The translations under genes were made by a program, and so were the position numbers. A stretch of 18,137 bases of DNA from Pseudomonadota bacterium (lineage in GTDB: Bacteria > Pseudomonadota > Alphaproteobacteria > Micropepsales > Micropepsaceae), in contig JAKAVI010000411.1 of assembly GCA_021817355.1 (NCBI GenBank), positions 1 to 18,137 on the forward strand, given 5' to 3'. Positions within the stretch are counted from its first letter, which is position 1; every line of letters starts with the position of its first letter. The notes beneath the pieces are model-generated. The model had not been told where the DNA came from, ran no database searches, and saw only the letters and a program-made list of their open reading frames with translations. Positions 8,157 to 14,821 of this stretch are shown here, in pieces.

Positions 8157-10225
8157 GTGTGGCCAGCCTCAGCTTCGCGCCGCAGCTGCCATGGGTGCTG
8201 ATCTGGCTTCTGGCCGCACTCGCTTTGGCCCTCACCCTCATCGGCCTGATGCGCCGGGCCCGCGGCAGTGTGTGGCGCGGCCTCGGCTTCGCCGTCGTGC
8301 TCCTTGCTCTTGCCAATCCTCTCATCGTGCGCCAGAAGCGCCAGCCCCTCAACGATGTCATGGCCCTCGTCGTCGACCAGTCACAAAGCATGGACATCGG
8401 CGGGCGCAAAGAGGCAGCGCTTGCCGCAGCTGCCTCGCTGTCGATGGCACTCAAAGCCAAATATCCCCATCTTGAAATCCGCAAGGTCACGGTGCGCACC
8501 TCGGCCAATGGCGATAACAATGGCACCGAGCTCTTTCACGCGCTGAACCGCGCCCTTGCAAACGTACCTCCGGCGCGCATCGCCGGTGCCATCGCGATCA
8601 CCGACGGCGAGGTAAGCGACGCGCCGGCTCCCGGCAAGACAGGGCTTACGGCGCCGCTGCAGGTCTTGATCAGCGGACGCAAGAACGAAGCCGACCGCAA
8701 GCTTTCGGTGCTCAGCGCCGCGCGCTTTGCCATCGTCGGTCACCACGCGCAGATCCAACTGCGCATCGACGATTTCGGCGGGCCTAAGAAGGGCTTTGCC
8801 CGCCTGCGGGTGCGCGTCGGCGGCAAGGAACGGGCGATCAGAACAATTCCCGTCGGCCGCACCACAACCATCAGGGTCGCCATTCACCATGAGGGCGAGA
8901 ACGTCATCGAACTCATCGCCGAACCAGGCCCCGCCGAGCTGACCTTGGAAAACAACCGCGCCGTCATTCCCGTTACCGGGGTGCGCGACCGCCTGCATGT
9001 CCTCCTTGTCTCAGGCGAGCCCAATGCCGGCGAACGGGTCTGGCGCAGCCTGCTGAAGGCCGATCCTTCCGTCGAACTCGTGCACTTCACGATCCTGCGC
9101 CCCCCAACCAAAGTCGACAACACGCCCGCCGATCAGCTGTCGCTCATCGCCTTTCCGGTCAACGAGCTCTTCAACCGCAAGCTCAACAGCTTCGATCTTG
9201 TCATCTTCGACCGCTATCGCCTGCGTGGGCTCCTGCCCCCCGCCTATTTTGAAAACATCGTCCGCTATGTCGAACATGGCGGCGCCCTGCTCGTCTCCTC
9301 CGGTCCCGAATATACCGGCGGGGTGAGCATCTACCGCACCGCGCTTGCCAGTATTCTTCCGGCCCGTCCCACCGGCACCATCATCACCGAGAAATTCCGC
9401 CCAGAGCTTACCCAGCTGGGCCAAGCCCATCCGGTGACCGCAGGGCTTGCCGGTGCCAACAGTCCGGGCAAGCCGGCGACCTGGGGAAGCTGGTTCCGGC
9501 TGATCGGTGCGGACGCCGTCTCTGGCCAAACCCTGATGAAGGGACCAAAGGACAGTCCGCTTCTTGTTCTCGACCATGTCGGCAAGGGCCGGGTTGCTGA
9601 ACTTCTCTCCGATCAGTCCTGGCTGTGGGCCCGCGGCTTTGAAGGTGGCGGACCGGTTGCCGAACTTTTGCGCCGCGTGGCGCACTGGCTGATGAAAGAG
9701 CCCGAACTGAGCGCAGAGCGCCTGACCGCAAACATCCGTGGCGGGACGATTTACGTGCATCGCCACACCCTCGCCAAGTCCACACCACCGGTCATCGTGA
9801 GGGAGCCCGATGGCAAAGTGCGCAGCCTCACGCTGCACCAGGTGGGGCCGGGCAACTGGCACGCCCACGCCGCCATCCATCAGCTCGGGCTTTATCGGCT
9901 GAAGAACGGCACGCTGACGGCCGTTGCCGCCGCAGGGCCCCTCAACCCCAAGGAGATGGCGGATGTCCGCGCCACCGCGCGCATCCTCCAGCCTCTCGCA
10001 CAAGCAAGCGGAGGCTCGGTGCACTGGCTGGTGGATGGCGGCGTGCCACAGGTGCGTATGGTGACCTCCGGCCATCCCTTCTTTGGCCGCCACTGGATCG
10101 GCCTTAGAGCCAACAACGCCTATCGCGTGACGAGTGCCGAACAAAAGCCCCTCTTGCCGGGCTGGGTGGTGTTGCTGGTTGTCCTGTCCGCAGTCCTGAT
10201 CGCCTGGCAGCGCGAAGGGCGCTAA
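8153..10225 (+). CDS. Membrane protein with VWA metal-site motif and amidotransferase-like region
   Basis: Protein of 690 residues, last of the MoxR operon. Helices are visible at about 13-34 and 43-59 and near the C-terminus (about 667-686, GWVVLLVVLSAVLIAW), so both ends are membrane anchored. VDQSQSM (74-80) is a complete DxSxS metal-site motif and AIAITDGEVSD, about 70 residues on, fits the second VWA loop. From about residue 280 (LHVLLVSGEPNAGERVWRSL) through RYVEHGGALLVSSGPEY the sequence resembles the class I glutamine-amidotransferase-like domain found in such proteins; the GPEYTGG segment lacks an obvious catalytic Cys. The start is GTG 8153, overlapping the previous stop as GTGA. 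It probably forms a complex with the DUF4159 protein, DUF58 protein and MoxR. Substrate unknown. Confidence 0.88.
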   Translation: MSVASLSFAPQLPWVLIWLLAALALALTLIGLMRRARGSVWRGLGFAVVLLALANPLIVRQKRQPLNDVMALVVDQSQSMDIGGRKEAALAAAASLSMALKAKYPHLEIRKVTVRTSANGDNNGTELFHALNRALANVPPARIAGAIAITDGEVSDAPAPGKTGLTAPLQVLISGRKNEADRKLSVLSAARFAIVGHHAQIQLRIDDFGGPKKGFARLRVRVGGKERAIRTIPVGRTTTIRVAIHHEGENVIELIAEPGPAELTLENNRAVIPVTGVRDRLHVLLVSGEPNAGERVWRSLLKADPSVELVHFTILRPPTKVDNTPADQLSLIAFPVNELFNRKLNSFDLVIFDRYRLRGLLPPAYFENIVRYVEHGGALLVSSGPEYTGGVSIYRTALASILPARPTGTIITEKFRPELTQLGQAHPVTAGLAGANSPGKPATWGSWFRLIGADAVSGQTLMKGPKDSPLLVLDHVGKGRVAELLSDQSWLWARGFEGGGPVAELLRRVAHWLMKEPELSAERLTANIRGGTIYVHRHTLAKSTPPVIVREPDGKVRSLTLHQVGPGNWHAHAAIHQLGLYRLKNGTLTAVAAAGPLNPKEMADVRATARILQPLAQASGGSVHWLVDGGVPQVRMVTSGHPFFGRHWIGLRANNAYRVTSAEQKPLLPGWVVLLVVLSAVLIAWQREGR

Positions 10226-10478
10226 CCGGAAATGACTTTGTAAAATTTATCTATGTTTGCGACAGTTAGTCACCGTGAAACCAAAGTCCTTGAACCGGGG
10301 AGCTTCCGAGATTTGGTGAAACTAACCTAAGTAGACTAAGGCTATCCATAATGCGGATTGTCAGCATAAAGCGTGCGCGTGAAGCCGCATTCCTGGTCGG
10401 CACCTGCCGCCACGCGATGGCCAGCCCTGTTGTCGCTGATGAACGCAACCCCAAGCTCTTGACCCTCCTCCCACGCGT
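10226..10478. other. Convergent intergenic spacer with an AT-rich stretch
   Basis: Gap between the MoxR operon and the convergent LysR gene. Bases about 10230-10350 are much richer in A and T than the surroundings. Short frames on both strands do not resemble known proteins. No T-tract terminator was found for either operon. A near-perfect 16-base palindrome inside it is listed separately. Confidence 0.5.
10326..10341. repeat. Near-perfect palindrome in AT-rich spacer
   Basis: CCTAAGTAGACTAAGG pairs with its own reverse complement at six of eight positions, the exceptions being one A/A mismatch and the central pair. About 50 bases to the left, TTAGTCACC (10266-10274) roughly mirrors GGTGAAACTAA (10315-10325). 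It could be an operator or a weak structured 3' end. Confidence 0.5.
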
Positions 10479-11348
10479 TCAATGCGTGCGGCCAGCCCGG
10501 CAGAGTTTGATAAAACCTGCAAGTGCTGCGCCGTAGGGTCGGCCAGTAACCGCCGTAAGGCGAACTTCACGGCGGATGGGTGGCTCAACGAGCGGGCGCA
10601 CAACCAGTGGCGCCGGCACCGCCATCCGTTCGGAGAGCACCGCGATGCCGAGCCCGGCGGCAACCAGATCCAGAATATGTGCGGTCCCGCCATCACACCG
10701 ACGGGTACGGATGCCGTCGCCTTCTTCGGGTGCCAGCATCTGGACAAAGCCGCCACAGCGCTCGCCATGAAGCAGGACCTCGCCGCGCAGATCTTTGGCG
10801 GTGATGGTCGTCGCCGCGCACAGGCGGTGTTCAGGCGGCAAGACGGCCACTGCGCCTTCTTCGTAAAGCTTCCACGACCGGAAACGCTCCGGCAGCGGAC
10901 AGTCTGCCGGCAAGATGGCGCAGTCGAGCATGTCCGACAGCATGGCTTCGATGAGCATCGCCACCGCCGCTTCCTCAAAGCGCACCATCAGGTCGGGCAT
11001 GAGCAGGGCAATCTCGCGCACCGCGCCGGCAATCGCCGCCGCGCCAACCCCCGGCCCCAGGCCGATCTTCAGGCTGGCCGCAGGCTGCTGGCGCCGCGCT
11101 TGGGCGAGCGCGCGCGCCGCCTCTGCTGCGCTGAGCATCGCATCCAGATGCGGCAGCATCGCCCGTCCCAGATCGGTCAGCTGGGTGAGGTTGCGTTCAC
11201 GAAAGACCAGAGGACCGCCAAGCTCCTCTTCCAGACGCTGGATCGCCCGCGTCAGCGCCGGCTGGCTGACATTGCAGGCCTCGGCCGCGCGCGTGAAGTT
11301 CAGCAGCCGACTCAGCGTCACGAAATAACGGACCTGCGTCAGCTCCAT
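10479..11348 (-). CDS. LysR-type transcriptional regulator
   Basis: Regulator of 289 residues with a classic N-terminal helix-turn-helix: QVRYFVTLSRLLNFTRAAE (5-23), NVSQPALTRAIQRLEEELG (26-44) and PLVFRERN (46-53). The effector domain spans about 92 to the end, with LVAAGLGIAVLS (228-239) typical of the family. It begins three bases after the stop of the peroxiredoxin-like gene, so the two are almost certainly co-transcribed. It may also control the divergent cytochrome b / molybdoenzyme genes. Cys198 and Cys218 lie in the part of the effector domain where OxyR carries its redox pair, although with wider spacing, so redox sensing is possible but not shown. The GltC/CynR-like or OxyR-like subgroup cannot be decided by reading. 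Confidence 0.93.
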   Translation of the reverse strand: MELTQVRYFVTLSRLLNFTRAAEACNVSQPALTRAIQRLEEELGGPLVFRERNLTQLTDLGRAMLPHLDAMLSAAEAARALAQARRQQPAASLKIGLGPGVGAAAIAGAVREIALLMPDLMVRFEEAAVAMLIEAMLSDMLDCAILPADCPLPERFRSWKLYEEGAVAVLPPEHRLCAATTITAKDLRGEVLLHGERCGGFVQMLAPEEGDGIRTRRCDGGTAHILDLVAAGLGIAVLSERMAVPAPLVVRPLVEPPIRREVRLTAVTGRPYGAALAGFIKLCRAGRTH

Positions 11349-11351
11349 CCC

Positions 11352-12008
11352 TTAGCCCCGCTGCGCGCCATTGAGCCGCTCTAGCGCAGCAAGAATCCGC
11401 TCGGGCGCCGCACGGCGCGTGAAATCGACATCGATAAAGCGCCAGGCCACCCGGCCATCGCCATCAAGCACAAAGGCGGCCGGTACCGGCAGGAAATCTG
11501 CGCCATTGCCATGGCGATCGCCGATATCAACACCGGCGCGGCTGAGCAGCGTGTGATAGAGCGGAGGAATGCGGAAGACCACACCGGCGGCAAGTCCCAC
11601 CCCGCAATCCACGTCCGAGAGCACATGGAAGGCAGCCGACGGATCCGGTTTGGCGGCCCGCGCCCATGGCCCAATCTCCGGGGTCAGAGCAAGCAGGCTG
11701 GCACCTGAGGCCCTGATCTGGGGGAGTATTTCCACGAGCGCATTGAGCATGAGCTTGCAATAGGGACACCAGATACCGCGAAAGAACTGCACGATCACCG
11801 GACCACGGGCAAGATGGTCGGCAAGCGCAACAAGGCGTCCTTCCGTATCCGGCAGGATAAAATCCGGAAACTGCGCTTCCTCGGTCAGCACGTTGGAGAG
11901 AAAGCCATTGGCGCCGAGCGTGCCAACCACCTCCTCATAGGCGACACGCATCGCCTCGCTGGCATTGCGCCTGTCACGTTCGGCGCTCAGCAGGTCATCG
12001 AGGCTCAT
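11352..12008 (-). CDS. Peroxiredoxin-like protein, AhpC/TSA superfamily with CxxC
   Basis: Thioredoxin-fold protein of 218 residues, probably cytoplasmic because no signal peptide is visible. Core elements are FPDFILPDTEGRLVAL (47-62), VIVQFFRGIWCPYCKLML (71-88) with Cys81 and Cys84, and VPAAFVLDGDGRVAWRF (175-191) with the expected cis-proline near 176. The WCPYC motif is the form seen in the peroxiredoxin-like family rather than the PxxxTxxC of classical AhpC, so reductase and peroxidase activity are both possible. The N-terminal 40 residues form a helical extension. ATG 12008 has GGAG six bases upstream. The gene lies 95 bases after the Met/His-rich peptide gene on the same strand and is coupled to lysR. 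Likely role: removing peroxides or reducing oxidised thiols. Confidence 0.88.
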   Translation of the reverse strand: MSLDDLLSAERDRRNASEAMRVAYEEVVGTLGANGFLSNVLTEEAQFPDFILPDTEGRLVALADHLARGPVIVQFFRGIWCPYCKLMLNALVEILPQIRASGASLLALTPEIGPWARAAKPDPSAAFHVLSDVDCGVGLAAGVVFRIPPLYHTLLSRAGVDIGDRHGNGADFLPVPAAFVLDGDGRVAWRFIDVDFTRRAAPERILAALERLNGAQRG

Positions 12009-12103
12009 GGCAGCTCCAGCTTCCCCTCACGCTCTTGAGGCTAATCGAGGCGCCGGACCGTTCAAGGCCCGACGCGCCCCAGCAGGACAAAATCAGTTAC
12101 GGC

Positions 12104-12346
12104 TCACACGCCGCCATGGCCCATCTTGCTGTGGCCCATCTTGCTGTGACCCATCTTGCTGTGACCCATCTTGCTGTGCCCCATGGCCGAATGGGCCATC
12201 TTGCCATGCGCCATGGCGGATTTGCCATGCGCCATGGCTGTCTTTTGCGCCATCGCGTTATGTCCCATGGCGCTGCTGTCCTGGGCCAGGGCCGTGCCGG
12301 AGGCAAGGCCGAAGATAAGTGCAGCGAGGCTCACAAAACGGATCAT
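12104..12346 (-). CDS. Secreted Met/His-rich pentapeptide-repeat peptide (MXKDX/MrpX-like)
   Basis: Peptide of 80 residues. Residues 1-21 are a Sec signal peptide with cleavage expected after ALA, leaving about 59 residues. The mature part is almost entirely M(G/A)H(S/G)K-type pentapeptides: ten Met, nine His and seven Lys, with Met at 45, 50, 55, 60, 65, 70 and 75. Seven HxxM and nine MxH spacings are present. It resembles the pentapeptide MXKDX repeat family but with His in place of acidic residues. AAGGAG six bases before ATG 12346 sets the start; an upstream in-frame extension would hide the signal peptide. It is divergent from a cytochrome b and a molybdoenzyme, and precedes the peroxiredoxin-like gene. 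Two roles fit: sacrificial periplasmic methionine oxidant sink, or Cu(I)/Ag(I) binding. No cysteine is present. Confidence 0.85.
   Translation of the reverse strand: MIRFVSLAALIFGLASGTALAQDSSAMGHNAMAQKTAMAHGKSAMAHGKMAHSAMGHSKMGHSKMGHSKMGHSKMGHGGV
12122..12181. repeat. Four tandem 15-base repeats inside the Met/His-rich peptide gene
   Basis: Four consecutive copies of CATCTTGCTGTGNCC on the plus strand. They differ only at position 13 (G, A, A, C), a third codon position of glycine. Less perfect copies continue to about 12275. Confidence 0.95.
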
Positions 12347-12352
12347 AGTGGT

Positions 12353-12358
12353 CTCCTT
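12353..12358 (-). promoter_or_regulatory. Ribosome binding site fixing the start of the Met/His-rich peptide
   Basis: AAGGAG on the minus strand, six bases from the ATG at 12346. It selects the start that yields a signal peptide over the in-frame ATG at 12424. Confidence 0.8.
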
Positions 12359-12530
12359 GAAGTTTGGGACGGTGGCCCCCTTGCACGGTGCCAGGAGGGC
12401 GTAACCTTGTCCGGTCCCCACCAAGATGCAGGCGCAGGCGGGGCCCCGGCCAATACCGTTTGGTTATGGTTTTGATACCTCGCCGCAGGCGGGCTCGTCG
12501 GGCATCACTGCCCCCGCGCCACCGACTGCG

Positions 12531-12535
12531 AGGAG
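12531..12535 (+). promoter_or_regulatory. Ribosome binding site fixing the start of the cytochrome b protein
   Basis: AGGAG seven bases before ATG 12543. It favours this start over the in-frame ATG at 12426, whose extra 39 residues are proline/alanine-rich and not membrane-like. Confidence 0.75.
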
Positions 12536-12542
12536 TTCTGCC

Positions 12543-13160
12543 ATGCGTCGCCATCGCCCCATCCACCCTCTGCCGCTGCGCATCATGCACTGGCTGAACG
12601 TGATCGCCATCGTCACCCTGATCGGCAGTGGCTGGGAAATCTACAATGCCTCTCCCATCCTGCCCTTCAGCTTTCCGCAATGGGCGATCATCGGCGAGTG
12701 GCTGGGCGGCGCCATCGCCTGGCACTTCGCCGCCATCTGGCTCCTGATGGTGAACGGTCTTGCCTACCTCGGCTGGGGCACATTGAGCGGGCATTTTCGC
12801 CGCAAGCTCCTGCCCCTCAGCTTGCCTGCCATCACAGGCGATCTTGTGGCGGCTCTGAGGTTTCGCCTCCACCATGAAGAGGGCGTCTATAACGGAGTGC
12901 AACGCCTCTTCTATTGGGGCGCGATCGTCCTTCTCATCCTTGCAGTACTTTCCGGTCTTGCGGTGTGGAAACCGGTCCAGCTCTGGTATCTCTCGGATCT
13001 GTTCGGTGGCTTCGCCTTTTCCCGCATCGTGCATTTCGCGGTGATGAGCGCGATCTGCGCCTTCATCCTCATTCATGTCCTGCTTGTTGCGCTCGTGCCG
13101 CGGGTCCTGCCTGCGATGATTTTTGGCGGACGCCTCAACGACACCCCACCTGCGGAGTAG
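12543..13160 (+). CDS. Cytochrome b561-type membrane protein (cytochrome b/b6 domain)
   Basis: Integral membrane electron carrier of 205 residues with four helices at about 15-33, 52-77, 119-141 and 161-187. His16, His61, His164 and His178 lie in or at the edges of these helices and are the likely axial ligands of two b hemes, as in the Ni/Fe-hydrogenase type cytochrome b family. Its likely role is to pass electrons between the quinone pool and the periplasmic molybdoenzyme encoded five bases downstream. It differs from YedZ/MsrQ, the usual partner of MsrP, in architecture as far as I can read. Divergent to it is the Met/His-rich peptide gene. Start chosen by the AGGAG site. Electron direction (donor to, or acceptor from, the molybdoenzyme) is not determined. 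Confidence 0.9.
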   Translation: MRRHRPIHPLPLRIMHWLNVIAIVTLIGSGWEIYNASPILPFSFPQWAIIGEWLGGAIAWHFAAIWLLMVNGLAYLGWGTLSGHFRRKLLPLSLPAITGDLVAALRFRLHHEEGVYNGVQRLFYWGAIVLLILAVLSGLAVWKPVQLWYLSDLFGGFAFSRIVHFAVMSAICAFILIHVLLVALVPRVLPAMIFGGRLNDTPPAE

Positions 13161-13165
13161 ACACC

Positions 13166-13885
13166 ATGACCTCACGTCTTGATCGACGCAGCGTCCTTGG
13201 CCGCGGCCTCATCCTTTGCGCGGCCACCATTCTCTCCGGCTGCAATTATGATCATCTCCACCATCCAGATCTGGCCGACCGCTTCCTGACGGGCATGTCG
13301 CGCTGGAACGACCGGGTGCAGGCCAATCTCTTCAGCCAGACCCGCCTTGCTCCCACCTATCCGGCTGCCGCGATCACGCGGCCGCCCCGCTTCAACGCCT
13401 TCTACGACATCGATCAGGCACCACAGGTCGATCCCGCCACCTGGCGCCTCGAGCTCACCGGACGGATCGCCGACAAGCGCCCCTGGACGCTCGGGCAATT
13501 ACGCGCGCTGCCCCAGGAAAGTCAGATCACCCGCTTTATCTGCGTCGAAGGCTGGCGCGTGATCGGCCAGTGGGGCGGTGTGCCACTTGGCCACTTCCTG
13601 CGTCGCATCAATGCCGATCTCAAGGCGCGATACGTCTTCTTCCACTGCGTCGATGGCTATTACGAAAGCATCGACATGCCCTCGGCCCTGCATCCGCAGA
13701 CCATTCTTGCCCTGGACTTTCTTGGCGAGCCCCTAACCCCACCCTTCGGTGCGCCTATGCGCCTGCGCATTCCAACCAAGCTCGGCTACAAAAATCCAAA
13801 ATCCATTGTCGCCATGGGCGTGACCAATGTCTTCCCGAGCGGCTACTGGGTGCGCCAGGGCTATAACTGGTTTGGCGGCTCCTGA
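13166..13885 (+). CDS. Periplasmic molybdopterin oxidoreductase, sulfite oxidase/YedY superfamily, Tat lipoprotein
   Basis: Protein of 239 residues. The N-terminus carries a twin-arginine motif, DRRSVLG (6-12), then a hydrophobic stretch ending in a lipobox LSGC (Cys26), so it should be exported folded by Tat and lipid-anchored. The oxidoreductase molybdopterin domain is clear: WRLELTGRI (93-101), RFICVEGW (123-130) in which Cys126 is the expected molybdenum ligand, GVPLGHFL (138-145), FFHCVDGYYESIDM (158-171) and RLRIPTKLGYKNPKSI (199-214). No C-terminal dimerisation domain of classical sulfite oxidases is present, placing it nearer the short YedY/MsrP-like forms. It follows the cytochrome b gene after a five-base gap with GGAG upstream of its ATG. 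Substrate could be methionine sulfoxide, sulfite or another oxyanion or S/N-oxide. Confidence 0.9.
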   Translation: MTSRLDRRSVLGRGLILCAATILSGCNYDHLHHPDLADRFLTGMSRWNDRVQANLFSQTRLAPTYPAAAITRPPRFNAFYDIDQAPQVDPATWRLELTGRIADKRPWTLGQLRALPQESQITRFICVEGWRVIGQWGGVPLGHFLRRINADLKARYVFFHCVDGYYESIDMPSALHPQTILALDFLGEPLTPPFGAPMRLRIPTKLGYKNPKSIVAMGVTNVFPSGYWVRQGYNWFGGS

Positions 13886-14000
13886 TCACCGCCCCAGGCC
13901 TCACACCCCTTCCCTCATCTGCCACTGGACTGTCGCACGATCGATTTGGCTTCAGGGCCACCGCATCCTGCAGCCCAACACAGAAGGCGGCCCCGGCTCC

Positions 14001-14081
14001 TTGGCCAAGCGCGAACTGACAGCTTTGGCGCACGCCAAGGCGGTGGCAGGGCCTTCGCTCTTTGGCGGACGCCAAAGAGCG
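14001..14081. repeat. Cluster of three TTGG..CCAA palindromes, REP-like
   Basis: TTGGCCAA (14001-14008), CTTTGGCGCACGCCAAGG (14023-14040) and CTTTGGCGGACGCCAAAG (14060-14077) lie in a row. The second and third share the same core, TTTGGCGnACGCCAA. The third sits inside a perfect 11-bp stem, CGCTCTTTGGC / GCCAAAGAGCG (14056-14066 and 14071-14081), with a GGAC loop. Confidence 0.75.
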
Positions 14082-14092
14082 GTTGAACAGCA

Positions 14093-14129
14093 TGAACGCA
14101 CGAGAGGCTGGGTCATCCTCATGCGTTCA
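14093..14129. terminator. Stem-loop near the end of the glycosyltransferase gene
   Basis: TGAACGCA (14093-14100) pairs with TGCGTTCA (14122-14129), and inside it GAGG (14104-14107) pairs with CCTC (14117-14120). It sits just downstream of the glycosyltransferase stop. A 3'-end structure is plausible, but no T-tract follows on either strand. Confidence 0.4.
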
Positions 14130-14143
14130 GTCCTGCATGGCGC

Positions 14144-14821
14144 TCATACTTTTAGCCTGTACAGCGCCACAATCTGGTGGGCAGTTCCTGCAAGCGAGAT
14201 TGTTTCGGCGATGTTCATCAGCATGCGGGCTTCGCCGGTGATACCGTTCCAGAGCCCGTATTTCCGCGCCTTATAGACGTGCCCCACCCCCTCCCACCAC
14301 ACACTCTTGACCCGGGCGTTGCGCCGGACGAGCAGGTTATTGAGATAGGTCTCAAGTCCAAATCCCGGCAAGCGCTCTATGATATCGACATGCCCGGCAA
14401 GCATATCCCGCCGCAGCACGCGTTCGCCGGAGAGATAATCGAGGCCGATCGTACGCCATGGAAGAAGTGCGTCCGCACGCAGACTGATGCTGGCGTCTGC
14501 ACAGCCGCTCAATACGGGCAAGAGAAGATCCGTCACGTCGTTGGCCGTCAGCCCGATCAGATCGGCATCGAGAAACAGCAGGAACTCGCCCGTCGACTGG
14601 CGAATGCCCGCACAAATCGCACCACTTTTCCCGGTATTTTGCTCCAGCACGATCAGACGCGCCTTCTCGAAACGGGAAATTATATTGGCGGTGTTATCTG
14701 TGGAGCCGTCGTCGACGGCAATGACTTCGTCGATGAGCGAATGCGCGGTGGTGACCGCAAGCACCTCACCAATGCGTCGGGCCTCGTTGTACGCGGGAAT
14801 AATGCAGCTAACCCTCGTCAT
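14144..14821 (-). CDS. Family 2 glycosyltransferase, polyprenyl-phosphate sugar synthase-like
   Basis: Soluble GT-A fold enzyme of 225 residues without membrane segments. Motifs: CIIPAYNEA (6-14), AVDDGSTDNT (35-44) binding the nucleotide, LDADL (84-88) as the DxD-type metal site, and a later GLETYLNN (155-162). The short length and lack of helices resemble dolichol/polyprenyl-phosphate mannose synthase-like members, so transfer of a sugar from a nucleotide sugar to a lipid phosphate carrier is a reasonable guess. Donor and acceptor are not readable from the sequence. The start overlaps the end of the DedA-family gene by 14 bases, showing translational coupling. Codon use and base composition are less GC-rich than in the neighbouring operons, a possible sign of transfer. 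Confidence 0.88.
   Translation of the reverse strand: MTRVSCIIPAYNEARRIGEVLAVTTAHSLIDEVIAVDDGSTDNTANIISRFEKARLIVLEQNTGKSGAICAGIRQSTGEFLLFLDADLIGLTANDVTDLLLPVLSGCADASISLRADALLPWRTIGLDYLSGERVLRRDMLAGHVDIIERLPGFGLETYLNNLLVRRNARVKSVWWEGVGHVYKARKYGLWNGITGEARMLMNIAETISLAGTAHQIVALYRLKV

Larger units (their letters stand above)
12347..12542. promoter_or_regulatory. Divergent control region between peptide/peroxiredoxin/LysR and cytochrome b/molybdoenzyme
   Basis: This 196-base gap lies between the two divergent gene sets and is the natural site for a LysR operator. It holds an AT-rich patch, TTTGGTTATGGTTTTGATACC-like, around 12459-12478, in otherwise GC-rich DNA. No clear promoter pair was found on either strand. 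Confidence 0.5.
13886..14143. other. Convergent intergenic region rich in palindromes
   Basis: No convincing gene. The 258 bases between the molybdoenzyme gene and the convergent glycosyltransferase gene contain a cluster of TTGG...CCAA palindromes (14001-14081) and a long-loop stem (14093-14129), listed separately. None is followed by a T-run. Confidence 0.6.

Noticed and set aside
9011..10144. Long minus-strand open frame opposite the VWA membrane protein gene
   Set aside because: Shadow of the 690-residue gene with no recognisable features or ribosome binding site.
10351..10536. Short plus-strand frame between the MoxR operon and lysR
   Set aside because: It extends into the convergent lysR gene and has no recognisable sequence or start signal.
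12122..12275. Repeat array that could suggest CRISPR
   Set aside because: Units are 15 bases, contiguous, without spacers, and in frame with a coding repeat.
12401..12406. GTAACC as a possible -35 of a SigF-type ECF promoter before the cytochrome b gene
   Set aside because: No CGAA-like -10 is found 16-17 bases downstream, so a single hexamer is not enough.
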